A stretch of 64,000 bases of DNA from Porphyromonas pasteri (GCF_014647755.1 NZ_BMPU01000003.1:216644-280643), one strand, 5' to 3'; numbered from the stretch's first letter, positions 33,317-42,820 are shown. Program-made: numbers and translations. The notes: generated by a model not told the origin, from the sequence alone.

Positions 33317-35977
33317 ATGGCAAAGAAGATCGCAGAGACCCCAATGATGAAGCAGTACATGGAGTTCAAGGCTAAGCACCCCGATGCTATCCTGCTCTTC
33401 CGTGTCGGAGACTTCTACGAGACCTTCAGCGACGACGCCATAGCCGCCGCTGAGATCCTCGGCATCACGCTCACCAAGCGTGCCAATGGCTCTGCGATGC
33501 ACGTAGAGCTGGCGGGCTTCCCCCACCATGCCCTCGACACCTACCTACCGAAGCTCGTTCGCGCGGGGCGTCGCGTGGCTATCTGCGACCAGCTCGAGGA
33601 TCCCAAGCTGACGAAAAAGCTCGTCAAGCGTGGCATCACGGAGCTCGTCACTCCAGGGGTCGTACTCGGCGACAATGTCCTCAGAAGCAAGGAGAACAAC
33701 TATCTGGCTGCTGTCTGGCTCTCCAGCGATGGTGCCATGGGGAGCGTCTCCCTGCTGGATATCTCGACGGGCGAATTCGTCGTCTCCGAAGGCACCCCCG
33801 AGCACCTCGAGAAGCTCCTCAGCTCCTACCAGCCCAAGGAGGTACTCGTTGAGCGCACGAGCCGTAGCCTCTTTGACAAGGTCATCGGCTACCGTGGCTT
33901 TATCTTCGAGGTTGAGGACTGGAGCTTTGCTGTGGAGAACAACCGCCGCAAGCTCACCGCCCACTTCGGCGTGCAGAGCCTCAAGGGCTTCGGCCTCGAG
34001 CAGCGCCCCGCCTCTATCGCAGCTGCTGGAGCCATCCTCAACTATCTTGAGCTGACGAGCCACCACGAGATCGGGCACATCACCACCCTTCGGAGCATCG
34101 ACCGCCTGAGCTACATGCGTCTCGATAGCTTCACCTTCCGCAGTCTGGAGATCCTCTCGCCGATGAACCGCGAGGAGGGCAAGAGCCTCCTCGACATCAT
34201 CGACCACACCCAGACGGCTATGGGTGGACGCCTGCTCCGCCACTGGCTTTCCTTCCCCCTCATCGACCTCACCGAGATTCACCGCCGCCAGTCGGTCGTG
34301 ACGGATCTCGTACGTACGGCCGACCTACGCCGCACGACCAGCGAGCTACTCATCGGCATCGGGGACCTCGAGCGTATGGCATCGAAGGCCGTCGTCGGGC
34401 GTATCTCCCCTCGTGAGGTACGTCAGCTGGCTACCTCCCTCGGCCAAGTCGAGCAGATCGGCTCACTCCTAGCCTCCAGCGACTCGGTCGAGCTGCAGAA
34501 GATAGCCAGCCGTCTGCAGCCTATGGGCGAGCTCATCTCCGACATCGAGCACACGCTGACCGAAGAGCCACCCGCCGCTCTCGGTCGTGGCATCACCATC
34601 GCCCCTGGAGTGAATAGCGAGCTGGACGAGCTCCGTCGCCTCTCCTCCCACGGCAAGGAATACCTCCTGGAGCTCCAGCGCCGCGAGAGTGAGCGCACGG
34701 GCATCCCTTCGCTCAAGGTCTCCTATAATAATGTCTTCGGCTACTACATCGAGGTGCGCTCCACCCACAATGATAAGGTGCCCGAAGACTGGACACGTAA
34801 GCAGACGCTCGCCAACGCCGAACGCTACATCTTCCCCGAGCTCAAGGAGTACGAGGAGAAGATCCTCGGTGCCGAAGAGCGTATCGCCAGCCTCGAAGGG
34901 CGTCTTTATAGCGAGCTTCTTGTACGCCTCTCGCGCTTCGTCCGCCCACTGCAACAGGATGCCCGTGTCATCGCCGAGCTGGACTGCCTCAGTTCGCTCG
35001 CCGAAGTGGCCGTCACGGAGCGCTACGCCTGCCCCGTCGTCGATGATGGCTTCGTCATCGATATCCGTGCTGGGCGCCACCCCGTCATCGAGAAGCAGCT
35101 CCCCTTCGGGCAGAGCTACGTACCGAATGACGTACACCTCGACAACGAAGAGACGCAGATTATGGTCATCACCGGGCCGAACATGAGCGGTAAGTCCGCC
35201 CTCCTTCGTCAGACCGCCCTCATCGTGCTTCTGGCGCAGATCGGCTCCTTCGTCCCTGCCGAAGCTGCCCACCTCGGGCTCACCGATGGCATCTTCACCC
35301 GTGTCGGAGCCTCGGACAATATCTCCCGTGGCGAATCGACCTTCATGGTCGAGATGCAGGAAGCCTCCAGCATCCTCAACGCCCTCACGCCTCGCTCCCT
35401 CGTCCTCTTCGACGAGCTGGGCCGTGGCACCAGCACCTACGATGGGATCTCCATAGCTTGGGCCATCATCGAGTACCTGCACGACAATCCCCATGGGCGC
35501 CCCAAGACCCTCTTCGCTACGCACTACCACGAGCTCAATGACCTCGAGGGTCGTCTCGAGCGCGTGAAGAACTACAACGTCTCCGCCCGCGAGATCGACG
35601 GGCGTATGCTCTTCCTTCGCAAGCTCGTCCGCGGGGGGAGCGAACACAGCTTTGGTATCCAGGTCGCACGCCTCGGCGGTATGCCACGCAGCATCACCGA
35701 CCGCGCTACCGACATCCTCGGCCAGCTCGAGTCCGCTCACATCCACGAAGTCACGGGCCTCAGCACCGAGGTCAACGTCAGCCGAGCCGCTACACCCAGC
35801 GTCACAGAGCCCAACAGCAATATCACGGGTGGCGTGCAGATGAGCTTCTTCCAGCTTGACGACCCCGTCCTCTCCGACATCCGCGAGCGCCTGCTGATGG
35901 TGGACATCAACAGCCTCACACCGCTGGAAGCCCTGAATAAGCTCAGCGAGATCCAGCGCCTGCTGAAGACACCTTAG
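33317..35977 (+). CDS. mutS: DNA mismatch repair protein MutS
   Basis: 886 residues. The mismatch-binding domain is intact, with the Phe-x-Glu motif in VGDFYETFSDDA (about residue 38). The ATPase has Walker A ITGPNMSGKSALLRQ (about 619-633), Walker B LVLFDELGRGTSTYDG, and FATHYHELNDLEGR. The C-terminal helix-turn-helix region ends in LTPLEALNKLSEIQRLLK. It recognises base mismatches and starts repair with MutL. Length and motifs are normal and no disruption is visible. Confidence 0.97.
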   Translation: MAKKIAETPMMKQYMEFKAKHPDAILLFRVGDFYETFSDDAIAAAEILGITLTKRANGSAMHVELAGFPHHALDTYLPKLVRAGRRVAICDQLEDPKLTKKLVKRGITELVTPGVVLGDNVLRSKENNYLAAVWLSSDGAMGSVSLLDISTGEFVVSEGTPEHLEKLLSSYQPKEVLVERTSRSLFDKVIGYRGFIFEVEDWSFAVENNRRKLTAHFGVQSLKGFGLEQRPASIAAAGAILNYLELTSHHEIGHITTLRSIDRLSYMRLDSFTFRSLEILSPMNREEGKSLLDIIDHTQTAMGGRLLRHWLSFPLIDLTEIHRRQSVVTDLVRTADLRRTTSELLIGIGDLERMASKAVVGRISPREVRQLATSLGQVEQIGSLLASSDSVELQKIASRLQPMGELISDIEHTLTEEPPAALGRGITIAPGVNSELDELRRLSSHGKEYLLELQRRESERTGIPSLKVSYNNVFGYYIEVRSTHNDKVPEDWTRKQTLANAERYIFPELKEYEEKILGAEERIASLEGRLYSELLVRLSRFVRPLQQDARVIAELDCLSSLAEVAVTERYACPVVDDGFVIDIRAGRHPVIEKQLPFGQSYVPNDVHLDNEETQIMVITGPNMSGKSALLRQTALIVLLAQIGSFVPAEAAHLGLTDGIFTRVGASDNISRGESTFMVEMQEASSILNALTPRSLVLFDELGRGTSTYDGISIAWAIIEYLHDNPHGRPKTLFATHYHELNDLEGRLERVKNYNVSAREIDGRMLFLRKLVRGGSEHSFGIQVARLGGMPRSITDRATDILGQLESAHIHEVTGLSTEVNVSRAATPSVTEPNSNITGGVQMSFFQLDDPVLSDIRERLLMVDINSLTPLEALNKLSEIQRLLKTP

Positions 35978-36012
35978 TGATTTTTACCCGCGCATAATCC
36001 GTATCCACAATA

Positions 36013-36064
36013 GAAAGTGCCTTGTCTATGCGAGTTTCCCCCTCCAAGACAAGGCGCTTTCTTT
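36013..36064 (+). terminator. Terminator after mutS
   Basis: GAAAGTGCCTTGTCT pairs with AGACAAGGCGCTTTC across a 19-nt loop, followed by TTTA. The rest of the gap (36065-36618) is about 550 bp with mixed composition and no recognised gene or promoter; it may hold the leader of the next genes. Confidence 0.8.
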
Positions 36065-36618
36065 ACATATACAGATACAAATCATCCACGAAGTAAAAAT
36101 AAATTAGAGAGTATGTACTATCTACATACCCTCATACGTTCATACGATGAGAGCGGGTCACCCCACTCCATATCATTAGGACAGTATTGATCACATTTGC
36201 GTATGGACAAAAGCCCTACTTGTTAGAGCGAGCAGATATCACTCACACCAAATCCCCCCTTACATGCGTAGCCGCCTTGTGCGGTAGCCCTTCCTATGCT
36301 TAAGCTTGGTAGCGCCTTGTAGAAGCGCTCCTAAGTCCCTGCAAGCTAGGAAGACATTCGCCACATGCACATTCAGACCTCTCCCTAGGTCTAATTCTCC
36401 AGCACGGGCCTTGAGAGCCTATCTACAGCCGTGCGCCCTTCACCCTCCCCCTTACTTTTCCGGTAGCTCACGAGCCCCCATTGCGCCTCCCTAAGCACAA
36501 CTCCTTAGCTGGACGGCGTAGCACGTAGAGCACCCTCTTATCATACACAGCTCACTGACGACATGATCATCAGTGGCGTGCGATAGCGCTTTATCTTCTT
36601 TCATCTTAACTTTTCACG

Positions 36619-36747
36619 ATGACCCATTTGACAGATTACCTCGCCCCTAAGGCCGAGTTCTTCGAGATCGAAGCGACAGTGAATCTCCTCTTACAATTCT
36701 CAGGAGACGCTGACTTTGAAGACTTTGAAGAAGGAGAAGCCCTTTAA
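36619..36747 (+). CDS. Small acidic protein, 42 residues
   Basis: ATG 36619 to TAA 36747 encodes MTHLTDYLAPKAEFFEIEAT, then VNLLLQFSGDADFEDFEEGE and AL. The layout is a P-x-A-E-F-F-E-I-E strand, a short hydrophobic patch and an acidic tail. It resembles small 40-60 residue proteins that often precede lipoprotein or fimbrillin-type genes in Bacteroidetes, where no function is known to me. It lies 42 nt before the lipoprotein gene at 36790, on the same strand. Confidence 0.55.
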   Translation: MTHLTDYLAPKAEFFEIEATVNLLLQFSGDADFEDFEEGEAL

Positions 36748-36789
36748 GTTCATCCAGATATCACCTATATTGTTTTTAGTTACCCACAC

Positions 36790-39270
36790 ATGAATCGTAT
36801 TTTTCGCTCAGGACTCTTCCTTGCCGCTCTGTCTATTGTAGCAAGCTCCTGCAGTAAGAACAGTGACGCCCCCATTGATCCCGATCACGAGGGCCCACAC
36901 GTAGAAGCTCCCGTCTCCGTCGCACTCGAGAGCTCCCTCCTCACCTACGACGCTAAGCTGCTGGAAGACCCCCAGTCATCGGGCCGTGCCCTGGACTGGG
37001 ATCCCCGCAACTCGGAGGTGACCTATAGCATCCAAGGCTCCTCCAAGGATATCCTCGATGATAACGGCCAGGGGACAGGCAACAAGAGTAAGATCGCCAA
37101 GTACAACAAGACGCTCACCGTCACGAACCACCCCTCCCGCGATCTCCTGATGATCTATAAGGTAGAGGCTCCTGGTAAGCAGACAAAGTTCACCTACGAG
37201 AAGGCTAGCTGGAACTACAACACGCGCAAGCGAGCCTATGAGCTGGTCGCCACGTTCAACATCAACATGCCCGTAGGCATCAGCGAAGAGGACATCAAGA
37301 ATAATCAGGCCTCACTCTCGGTGCTCATCATCGCTGGGGGCAATGACTTCGACCCCGAAACCAAGCACCTGAAGGTAGGCTTCGCCAAGGCTGCTTCGAC
37401 CGACGTCACGAAGACACGTCAGGCCGTCGGAGCTGGTGGCATCGCTAACGAGGTCGACCTCCCTGTCCCCTACGCATCTGGCTGGGTTCCCTTGAACTAC
37501 AACCGCACGGAGAACTCTCAGCACGTCTTCGTCCCCAGCGGTGTCATTGGCCTCAAGCCTCAGGGTGTCCTGCTGACGACGACCATCCGCAATAACAGCG
37601 AGAAGGACATGCAGTACAGCGGATTCACCCTCCGCTCGAATGCCCTGCAGTTCGATGGTGAGATCGACCTCTCCCAGGCCACTCTCCGTCGCTCCAATGG
37701 GATGACACCCTCGGGCTTCAGCGTTCAGGACTACTTCATCAACACAGGGAATAAGTGGATCTCCAATGCGATGTGTAGCCGCAACTACACCCCCTTCTAT
37801 GAGAAGAGCTACACCTACGACGGCGACCGCGTCTGTCAGAAGGGTGGCGCACTCTCCACTGACGTCATCGTCTTCTGGGCTATGCCTGTCAAGGGGATCG
37901 AGACGGCGACCGACTACACCGAGCGAATCGGGAATACCTACCGCCCTGCTATTGGCTATGCCCAGACTCACGTCTATGTCAATGGTGCAAAGGCCACTAC
38001 TGGCGAAGAAATCACAGCTCCCAACTACACCATCGCCCCAGTCATGGGTACTGACAAGGCGCTCAAGCTCGGGAAGGCCTACACGGTCAACTCGGAGTTC
38101 TACACGCAGCCTAAGCAAGCTCTGGGCTATGTACTCAAGGAATACTTCGGTGTCAACCCCACGAGATGGGTCGATGACAACTCGAAGAACCTGGACATTC
38201 CTCTCGTATCGAATAAGAAGATCACGCAGTATGGTTTCCAGAATGGCCTATCAACCTCTGCTAAGGGCTTCGTACAGGTCCTCACACAGCCCTGGATGGA
38301 GCTGCTGAGCCTCTACACTCCCATGGAGTTCATTGACAACACGAATAACGACCGCTTCGCCCACGACCCCAAGAATCAGGTAGGTCGCTATCGTGCGCTC
38401 CAGTTCAAGCTCCCCTACGCGAAGACGAATGCTGATCCCACGACCTTCGACTACCGCGACTTCGTCACGACCGATGCTATCGACTGGTGCAACACGGACC
38501 AGGGCGAAGGTCTCTCCTACGCCTACCGCTTGACCTACCGCGAGCCAAACTCGTTCGGGAACTCTAAGCGCAGCCCCTATCAGAGCCTCATGCGCTTCAC
38601 GGCACGCCCCAACAAGGGCCCTGTCGGGTCGGGCACTCAGAACAATCGCTACGTCAAGTACATTGACATCGAGTCTGTCTACCTCGGGAAGTACTTCGTC
38701 GGGAACCTCTACGACACGCCTATCCCCACGGGTAAGTACGACGGAAGCAACGAGCTCCTCCGTGCTGCTGTCGACACCGAGCTCTGGGATGCTACGAAGT
38801 ATCCAAGCATCCAGAAGGGCTACATCACCCGTACGGTCCCCTCTGCTGGTCTGTACAAGGACGTCACGGCGGCGGATGGTGCTGAGCTCAATGAGCCCAC
38901 GCGTCGTAGCACATTCGACACCGACCGTATGAACTTCCACTGGGGTATGACCACAGAGAAGCCGAACTACATCACCGACCTGCTCACCAAGGAAGTTAGC
39001 ACCAACGTGAACGACAATGCTAAGCTCGTCGAGAAGTTCAACACCACAGACGACCTCTTCTACCGCCGTGGCTTCGCCTATGGCGGTGTCAACGGGGACA
39101 TCTTTACCTATGGTCATGGTGTGAAGGGACAGCCTGCACCAGGCGGTGCCATCTACGACTTCACGCAGAAGGCATGGAACCTCACCTACCAGGCACTGCG
39201 CCTCTTCTCTACTACCTATCAGGGTGCAGGTAATACGCCTCGTCACCTGACGACGAATGACTCGAACTAA
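36790..39270 (+). CDS. Large lipoprotein of unknown family
   Basis: 826 residues. The signal peptide ends in lipobox VASSCS (Cys21). The mature protein is soluble, without further membrane segments and without the short C-terminal barrel of T9SS cargo. Residues 30-300 look like paired beta sandwiches (VTYSIQGSSKDIL, LTVTNHPSRDLLMIYKVEAPGKQTKFTYEKASWNYN). The remainder is rich in Asn, Tyr and Thr. I do not recognise the family. Its partner is the small acidic ORF just upstream; a terminator follows. Surface or fimbria-associated roles are possible, with no direct evidence. Confidence 0.85.
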   Translation: MNRIFRSGLFLAALSIVASSCSKNSDAPIDPDHEGPHVEAPVSVALESSLLTYDAKLLEDPQSSGRALDWDPRNSEVTYSIQGSSKDILDDNGQGTGNKSKIAKYNKTLTVTNHPSRDLLMIYKVEAPGKQTKFTYEKASWNYNTRKRAYELVATFNINMPVGISEEDIKNNQASLSVLIIAGGNDFDPETKHLKVGFAKAASTDVTKTRQAVGAGGIANEVDLPVPYASGWVPLNYNRTENSQHVFVPSGVIGLKPQGVLLTTTIRNNSEKDMQYSGFTLRSNALQFDGEIDLSQATLRRSNGMTPSGFSVQDYFINTGNKWISNAMCSRNYTPFYEKSYTYDGDRVCQKGGALSTDVIVFWAMPVKGIETATDYTERIGNTYRPAIGYAQTHVYVNGAKATTGEEITAPNYTIAPVMGTDKALKLGKAYTVNSEFYTQPKQALGYVLKEYFGVNPTRWVDDNSKNLDIPLVSNKKITQYGFQNGLSTSAKGFVQVLTQPWMELLSLYTPMEFIDNTNNDRFAHDPKNQVGRYRALQFKLPYAKTNADPTTFDYRDFVTTDAIDWCNTDQGEGLSYAYRLTYREPNSFGNSKRSPYQSLMRFTARPNKGPVGSGTQNNRYVKYIDIESVYLGKYFVGNLYDTPIPTGKYDGSNELLRAAVDTELWDATKYPSIQKGYITRTVPSAGLYKDVTAADGAELNEPTRRSTFDTDRMNFHWGMTTEKPNYITDLLTKEVSTNVNDNAKLVEKFNTTDDLFYRRGFAYGGVNGDIFTYGHGVKGQPAPGGAIYDFTQKAWNLTYQALRLFSTTYQGAGNTPRHLTTNDSN

Positions 39271-39298
39271 CGGGTATTAGTCGCCACACTGACACAAG

Positions 39299-39352
39299 AA
39301 AGGCTTCGCCCCAGATCCGTCTCAACGAGATGGATCTGGGGCGAAGCCTTTT
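39299..39352. terminator. Bidirectional terminator between convergent genes
   Basis: AAAGGCTTCGCCCCAGATCC pairs with its complement across a 13-nt loop and is followed by TTTT. Confidence 0.9.
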
Positions 39353-39378
39353 GTATGCGGTAAAGAGAGCGAAGTTCT

Positions 39379-40722
39379 TTAGTTAGGGGCGAAGAGATCG
39401 TTCAGCGCTTCTGCAATCGTGGGATGCGTGAATATCTGCGTGCGCAGAGCAGCTGCAGGGATCTGATGATCCATCGCCAGCTTCAGCAGGTTGATCAGCT
39501 CGTGCGCCTCTGGACAGAAGAGCGTAGCGCCGAGGATGAGGCCCGTCTCGGTATCGACGATAGCCTTCAGCAAGCCGTGCGTCTCGCCAAGGACCTTCGC
39601 CTTAGGGATAGCCACGGTCTGCAGTCGCTTGACTTCATAGGGGCGACCAGAGGCGGCCGCCATCGTCTCCGTCATCCCGACCTGTGAGAGCGCTGGTGTA
39701 GTGAAGACGCTGGTAGGCAGTAGCAGGCGGTCCTTCGTCGTCCGCCTCCCTTCGCCTAAGATCTGATCTCGGACGATGCGGTAGTCATCCAGCGAGACAT
39801 AGGTGAACTGTGGACTCCCCGCCACATCGCCCATCGCCCAGATATTTGGAGTGGCACGTAGATATTCATCCGTCTGGATGAAGCCACGAGAAGTCAGCTG
39901 GACTCCAGCGGCCTCAAGATGCAGCGCCTCTACGTTGGGACGACGGCCAATAGCCACCAGGACAGCCTCTGCCGCATACTCACCCTGCGACGTCACTACG
40001 GTGACGGCCTCTTCTCCTGGGACAAAGCGCTTCGTCTCGGCTTGGAGGACGACCTTGACACCGCGGTCGGCGAGCATCGCCAGCATTGCCTCGGCGACAT
40101 CGCGATCTTCACGTGCGAGGAAGGTATCCCCCTGCTCAAGGATCGTCACCTCAGTCCCGAAGGCCGCATACATACAGGCGAACTCCAGCGAGATATAGCC
40201 ACCGCCTACGATGACCAGCCGTGCGGGGAGCGAGTCGAGCTGCAGAAGCCCCGTGCTATCATAGATACGCTTGTCGTCAGCTCCCTCAAGAGCCAAGGTC
40301 GCTGGACGCGCTCCCGTATTGATATAGATGCGCTCGGCCTCTATCTGACAAGCGCCGTCCTCCGTCAAGACCTCGACTACATTCGGAGAGAGGAAGCGCG
40401 CCGTACCCGTCAGGATCTCTACGCCAGGGATAGTCACCAGCTTATTATAGTTGGCAGCTCTGAGGGTGGAGGTCAGCTGCTCACGGCGCTGCATCGCAGC
40501 CTGGAAGGCAGCCGACTTATCGGTAAGACGTGCGCTCTTCTCGCCCTCGACCAGCAGGAGCTTGGAGGGGATACAGCCAATATTGATACAAGTACCGCCA
40601 TACATCGCAGCGCTTTGCTCTACGAGGATCACGGACTCACCGTGCTTCGCCAGGTCAGCTGCCAAGGTCTTGCCAGCCTTCCCGAAGCCGATGATCAGAT
40701 GGGAGATGGATCGTGTTGTCAT
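39379..40722 (-). CDS. Class I flavoprotein disulfide oxidoreductase, RclA/MerA-like
   Basis: 447 residues. It has the FAD-binding start IIGFGKAGKTLAADLAKHG, the redox disulfide GGTCINIGCIPSK, the NAD(P)-binding VIVGGGYISLEFACMYAAFG, the second FAD motif IWAMGDVAGSPQFTY, and the C-terminal His-containing dimer interface (THPTIAEALNDLF). No lipoyl-enzyme context is near, so dihydrolipoamide dehydrogenase is unlikely. The short N-terminus and KAGKTLA loop resemble RclA/YkgC-type proteins linked to oxidant defence. The physiological substrate cannot be set from sequence alone. Confidence 0.88.
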   Translation of the reverse strand: MTTRSISHLIIGFGKAGKTLAADLAKHGESVILVEQSAAMYGGTCINIGCIPSKLLLVEGEKSARLTDKSAAFQAAMQRREQLTSTLRAANYNKLVTIPGVEILTGTARFLSPNVVEVLTEDGACQIEAERIYINTGARPATLALEGADDKRIYDSTGLLQLDSLPARLVIVGGGYISLEFACMYAAFGTEVTILEQGDTFLAREDRDVAEAMLAMLADRGVKVVLQAETKRFVPGEEAVTVVTSQGEYAAEAVLVAIGRRPNVEALHLEAAGVQLTSRGFIQTDEYLRATPNIWAMGDVAGSPQFTYVSLDDYRIVRDQILGEGRRTTKDRLLLPTSVFTTPALSQVGMTETMAAASGRPYEVKRLQTVAIPKAKVLGETHGLLKAIVDTETGLILGATLFCPEAHELINLLKLAMDHQIPAAALRTQIFTHPTIAEALNDLFAPN

Positions 40723-40779
40723 CTTCTAATGAGTTTATAAGTTGTTTGTTATACAACACTTCGGGATTGCAAATGGCTC

Positions 40780-41157
40780 ATTTACGATGCGGTATAGAGT
40801 AGCGCACGCCCAGCTTCCCGATATACCTCTCCAAAGAGATACGCTTTTCCCTTCGTCTTATCGCGCGTATTCCTCTTATCCAGCGGAGGGAAAAGTGTCA
40901 TTCCCACGAAGAAAAAAGCGCCTTCCCGTAGTGGCTTTTCCGCATCTATGCACGTAGTCTTAAAGACCAGGCACGTAAATCCAAATATCCTCGTACGTAG
41001 ATATTAGAGCCACGTACGTAGCCCCAACTTATCTACCACTCATCCACAACTTTTATCCCTACGCGGAGCAACAACTCTAATATAGGTCACTTCACAAAGC
41101 TATATAGCTTTCTTCGCCATCCTATATAGCTCTACCCGCGAACCCATACGCCTATAT
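40780..41157 (-). repeat. Dispersed composite element, copy 5
   Basis: Inverse orientation, the same order as copy 4: unique segment, GTCTTAAAGAC, array B (CTCGTACGTAG, CCACGTACGTAG), linker, array A (AGCTATATAGC, CCTATATAGC), then directly into MITE copy B. It is preceded by GGCTCATTTA, which resembles the IS end beside copy 4. The gap 40723-41434 consists of this copy, the MITE, and the rpsO promoter and leader. Confidence 0.88.
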
Positions 41158-41286
41158 ATGAGAATATTGCGCAAGACCACCTCTTCATTACTCGGACCTT
41201 CTTCCCCCGAAAATCGGAGTCTTTAGGCTGAGAAGTTCGAAGGAGAAAAGTGCAAGCGGTGAAGAGATGGCTTTGCGCAATATCTC
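41158..41286. mobile_element. IS5-derived MITE, copy B
   Basis: About 129 bp with inverted ends TGAGAATATTGCGCAAGA and CTTTGCGCAATATCTCA and the same interior as copy A (CTTTAGGCTGAGAAGTTCG). It ends 27 nt before the rpsO -7 element. Confidence 0.85.
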
Positions 41287-41312
41287 AAGTGGTTCATTCG
41301 GAGAGTTTATTG

Positions 41313-41320
41313 TACCTTTG
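41313..41320 (+). promoter_or_regulatory. -7 element of rpsO
   Basis: TACCTTTG lies 114 nt before the rpsO ATG, with GTACCTTTGCACC context. Confidence 0.7.
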
Positions 41321-41327
41321 CACCACG

Positions 41328-41434
41328 ATCCGTGCGTCGTCTGACTGCTTCCGCACCCTGTGGCAAGCCCACAGGACGAAGAAGACGAGCTGACGACGGC
41401 GGTATTTTGTTTCACTATTTCCTCAAGTACAAGT
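41328..41434 (+). promoter_or_regulatory. Structured rpsO leader, possible S15 autoregulation site
   Basis: The leader holds a hairpin CCTGTGG/CCACAGG with a 5-nt loop (about 41357-41375). Outside it, CGTCGTC (about 41335) and GACGACG (about 41393) can pair at long range. S15 represses its own mRNA through leader structure in several bacteria, by different RNA shapes. This assignment is inference. Confidence 0.45.
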
Positions 41435-41704
41435 ATGTATTTAGATTCAGCTAAGAAGGCCGAGCTCTTCGAAAAGTATGGTAAGTCCGCTACGGACACG
41501 GGTAGCCCTGAAAGCCAGATTGCCCTCTTCACCTTCCGCATCGCCCACCTGACGGGTCACCTGCAGCAGAACAAGAAGGACTACAGCACTCAGCGCGCAC
41601 TCAAGATGATCATCGGTAAGCGTCGTCGTATGCTCGACTACCTTCAGAAGATCGACATCGAGCGTTACCGTGCTATCATCAAGGAACTCGGTATCCGTCG
41701 CTAA
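41435..41704 (+). CDS. rpsO: 30S ribosomal protein S15
   Basis: 89 residues, the normal S15 length. Motifs: TGSPESQIALFTFRIAHLTGHLQQNKKDYSTQRAL and GKRRRMLDYLQK. S15 binds the central domain of 16S rRNA early in assembly. The start MYLDSAKKAELF is the family start; the longer frame to 41360 runs into the leader. Single-gene transcript with its own promoter and terminator. Confidence 0.97.
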   Translation: MYLDSAKKAELFEKYGKSATDTGSPESQIALFTFRIAHLTGHLQQNKKDYSTQRALKMIIGKRRRMLDYLQKIDIERYRAIIKELGIRR

Positions 41705-41748
41705 GTGAAGACCTCGCTCCCTCGTGGAGCGAATCCCCTTCGAAAAGA

Positions 41749-41802
41749 AAAGCTCCGCCCCAGACCAGTCTCTACGACAGGGTCTGGGGCGGAGTCTTTA
41801 TT
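41749..41802. terminator. Bidirectional terminator between rpsO and nadK
   Basis: AGCTCCGCCCCAGACC pairs with GGTCTGGGGCGGAGTCT, followed by TTTATTTA on the plus strand and TTTCTTTTCG on the minus strand. Confidence 0.88.
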
Positions 41803-41842
41803 TATCAATGGGGGACGAGGGCACCTCACTGCTGTGAGGGAG

Positions 41843-42715
41843 TTACTCACGTACGGGGGCTGCCCAGAGGAGCTTCTTACGGAGTGTGTCAGTGAAGGAG
41901 TGAGAGTCGAGATGCAGGAGGCAAAGGCTATTGACTGACTTACGGATGGTGATCTTCGCTCCACAAGGTAGGATCTTCGTCTGCCCATCCAGCACGATGA
42001 GGAAGGTATTGTTGCGCGCCGAGACCGTGAGCTCGATCGTCTCATCCTCTGGGATAACCAAGGGGCGCATCGTCAGGGAGTGCGGTGCAATAGGCGTGAT
42101 AAGCATCGCCCGAACCTGTGGCATCATCAGCGGGCCATAGGCGCTGAGCGAATAGGCCGTAGAGCCCGAGGGTGTGGAGATCACAAGCCCGTCACACTCG
42201 TAGCTGGCAAGCTCCGTATCAGCAAGTCGCGCGTGCAGCGTGATCATCGAGCCCGTCTCACGCTTGAGGAGCGCCACATCATTGAGCGCCTCACCATAGT
42301 GCGCACCATCGACCTCCACCGAGAGAAGCATACGGCGCTCCGTCGTATAGCTGCCATCAAAGAGTCGCGACAAGAGGGGGAGCGCCTCCTGAATACTGCG
42401 ATCCGTGAGGAAGCCCAGTCGCCCCATATTGAGTCCCAAGACGGGAGTACCTTCGGCAAAGACCCTACGAGCGGCACGAAGCAGCGTACCATCCCCCCCC
42501 AGACTGATGACAAAGTCCATATCCAGCGGACTGTAGTCTGCTGGTATATAACCCGCTATCGTGGGATGCAGATCGAAGTCAGAGGCCAGCGTGCGGTGGA
42601 AGCTACGGTCACACCACAAGCTCACATCAGGCCTATCAAGAAGGTGAAGGAGCTCGGCAAGATGGGCGGCATGAGCCGCAAGGTGTGAGGAGGCGATGAG
42701 CGCTATCTTATACAT
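41843..42715 (-). CDS. nadK: NAD kinase
   Basis: 290 residues. It phosphorylates NAD to NADP in the cytosol. The family motif SLGGDGTLLRAARR (GGDGT, about residues 73-77), GRLGFLTD, and SGSTAYSLSAYGP (the second conserved loop) are all present. It is divergent from pdxJ, a conserved arrangement in Bacteroidetes. Confidence 0.96.
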   Translation of the reverse strand: MYKIALIASSHLAAHAAHLAELLHLLDRPDVSLWCDRSFHRTLASDFDLHPTIAGYIPADYSPLDMDFVISLGGDGTLLRAARRVFAEGTPVLGLNMGRLGFLTDRSIQEALPLLSRLFDGSYTTERRMLLSVEVDGAHYGEALNDVALLKRETGSMITLHARLADTELASYECDGLVISTPSGSTAYSLSAYGPLMMPQVRAMLITPIAPHSLTMRPLVIPEDETIELTVSARNNTFLIVLDGQTKILPCGAKITIRKSVNSLCLLHLDSHSFTDTLRKKLLWAAPVRE

Positions 42716-42742
42716 AGGGGTAGCTGAAGAAGCGTTAAGTTA

Positions 42743-42772
42743 TTGTAGGTAGGTCAAATAAACTTAACTTTG
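42743..42772 (+). promoter_or_regulatory. Promoter of the pdxJ operon
   Basis: TTG, 19 nt, then TAACTTTG: a textbook Bacteroidetes housekeeping promoter, about 48 nt before the pdxJ ATG. Confidence 0.85.
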
Positions 42773-42820
42773 TATTTCGGGGCTCTTTGCCCTGTCTACA
42801 AATGTATAAAAGTTCGACGT

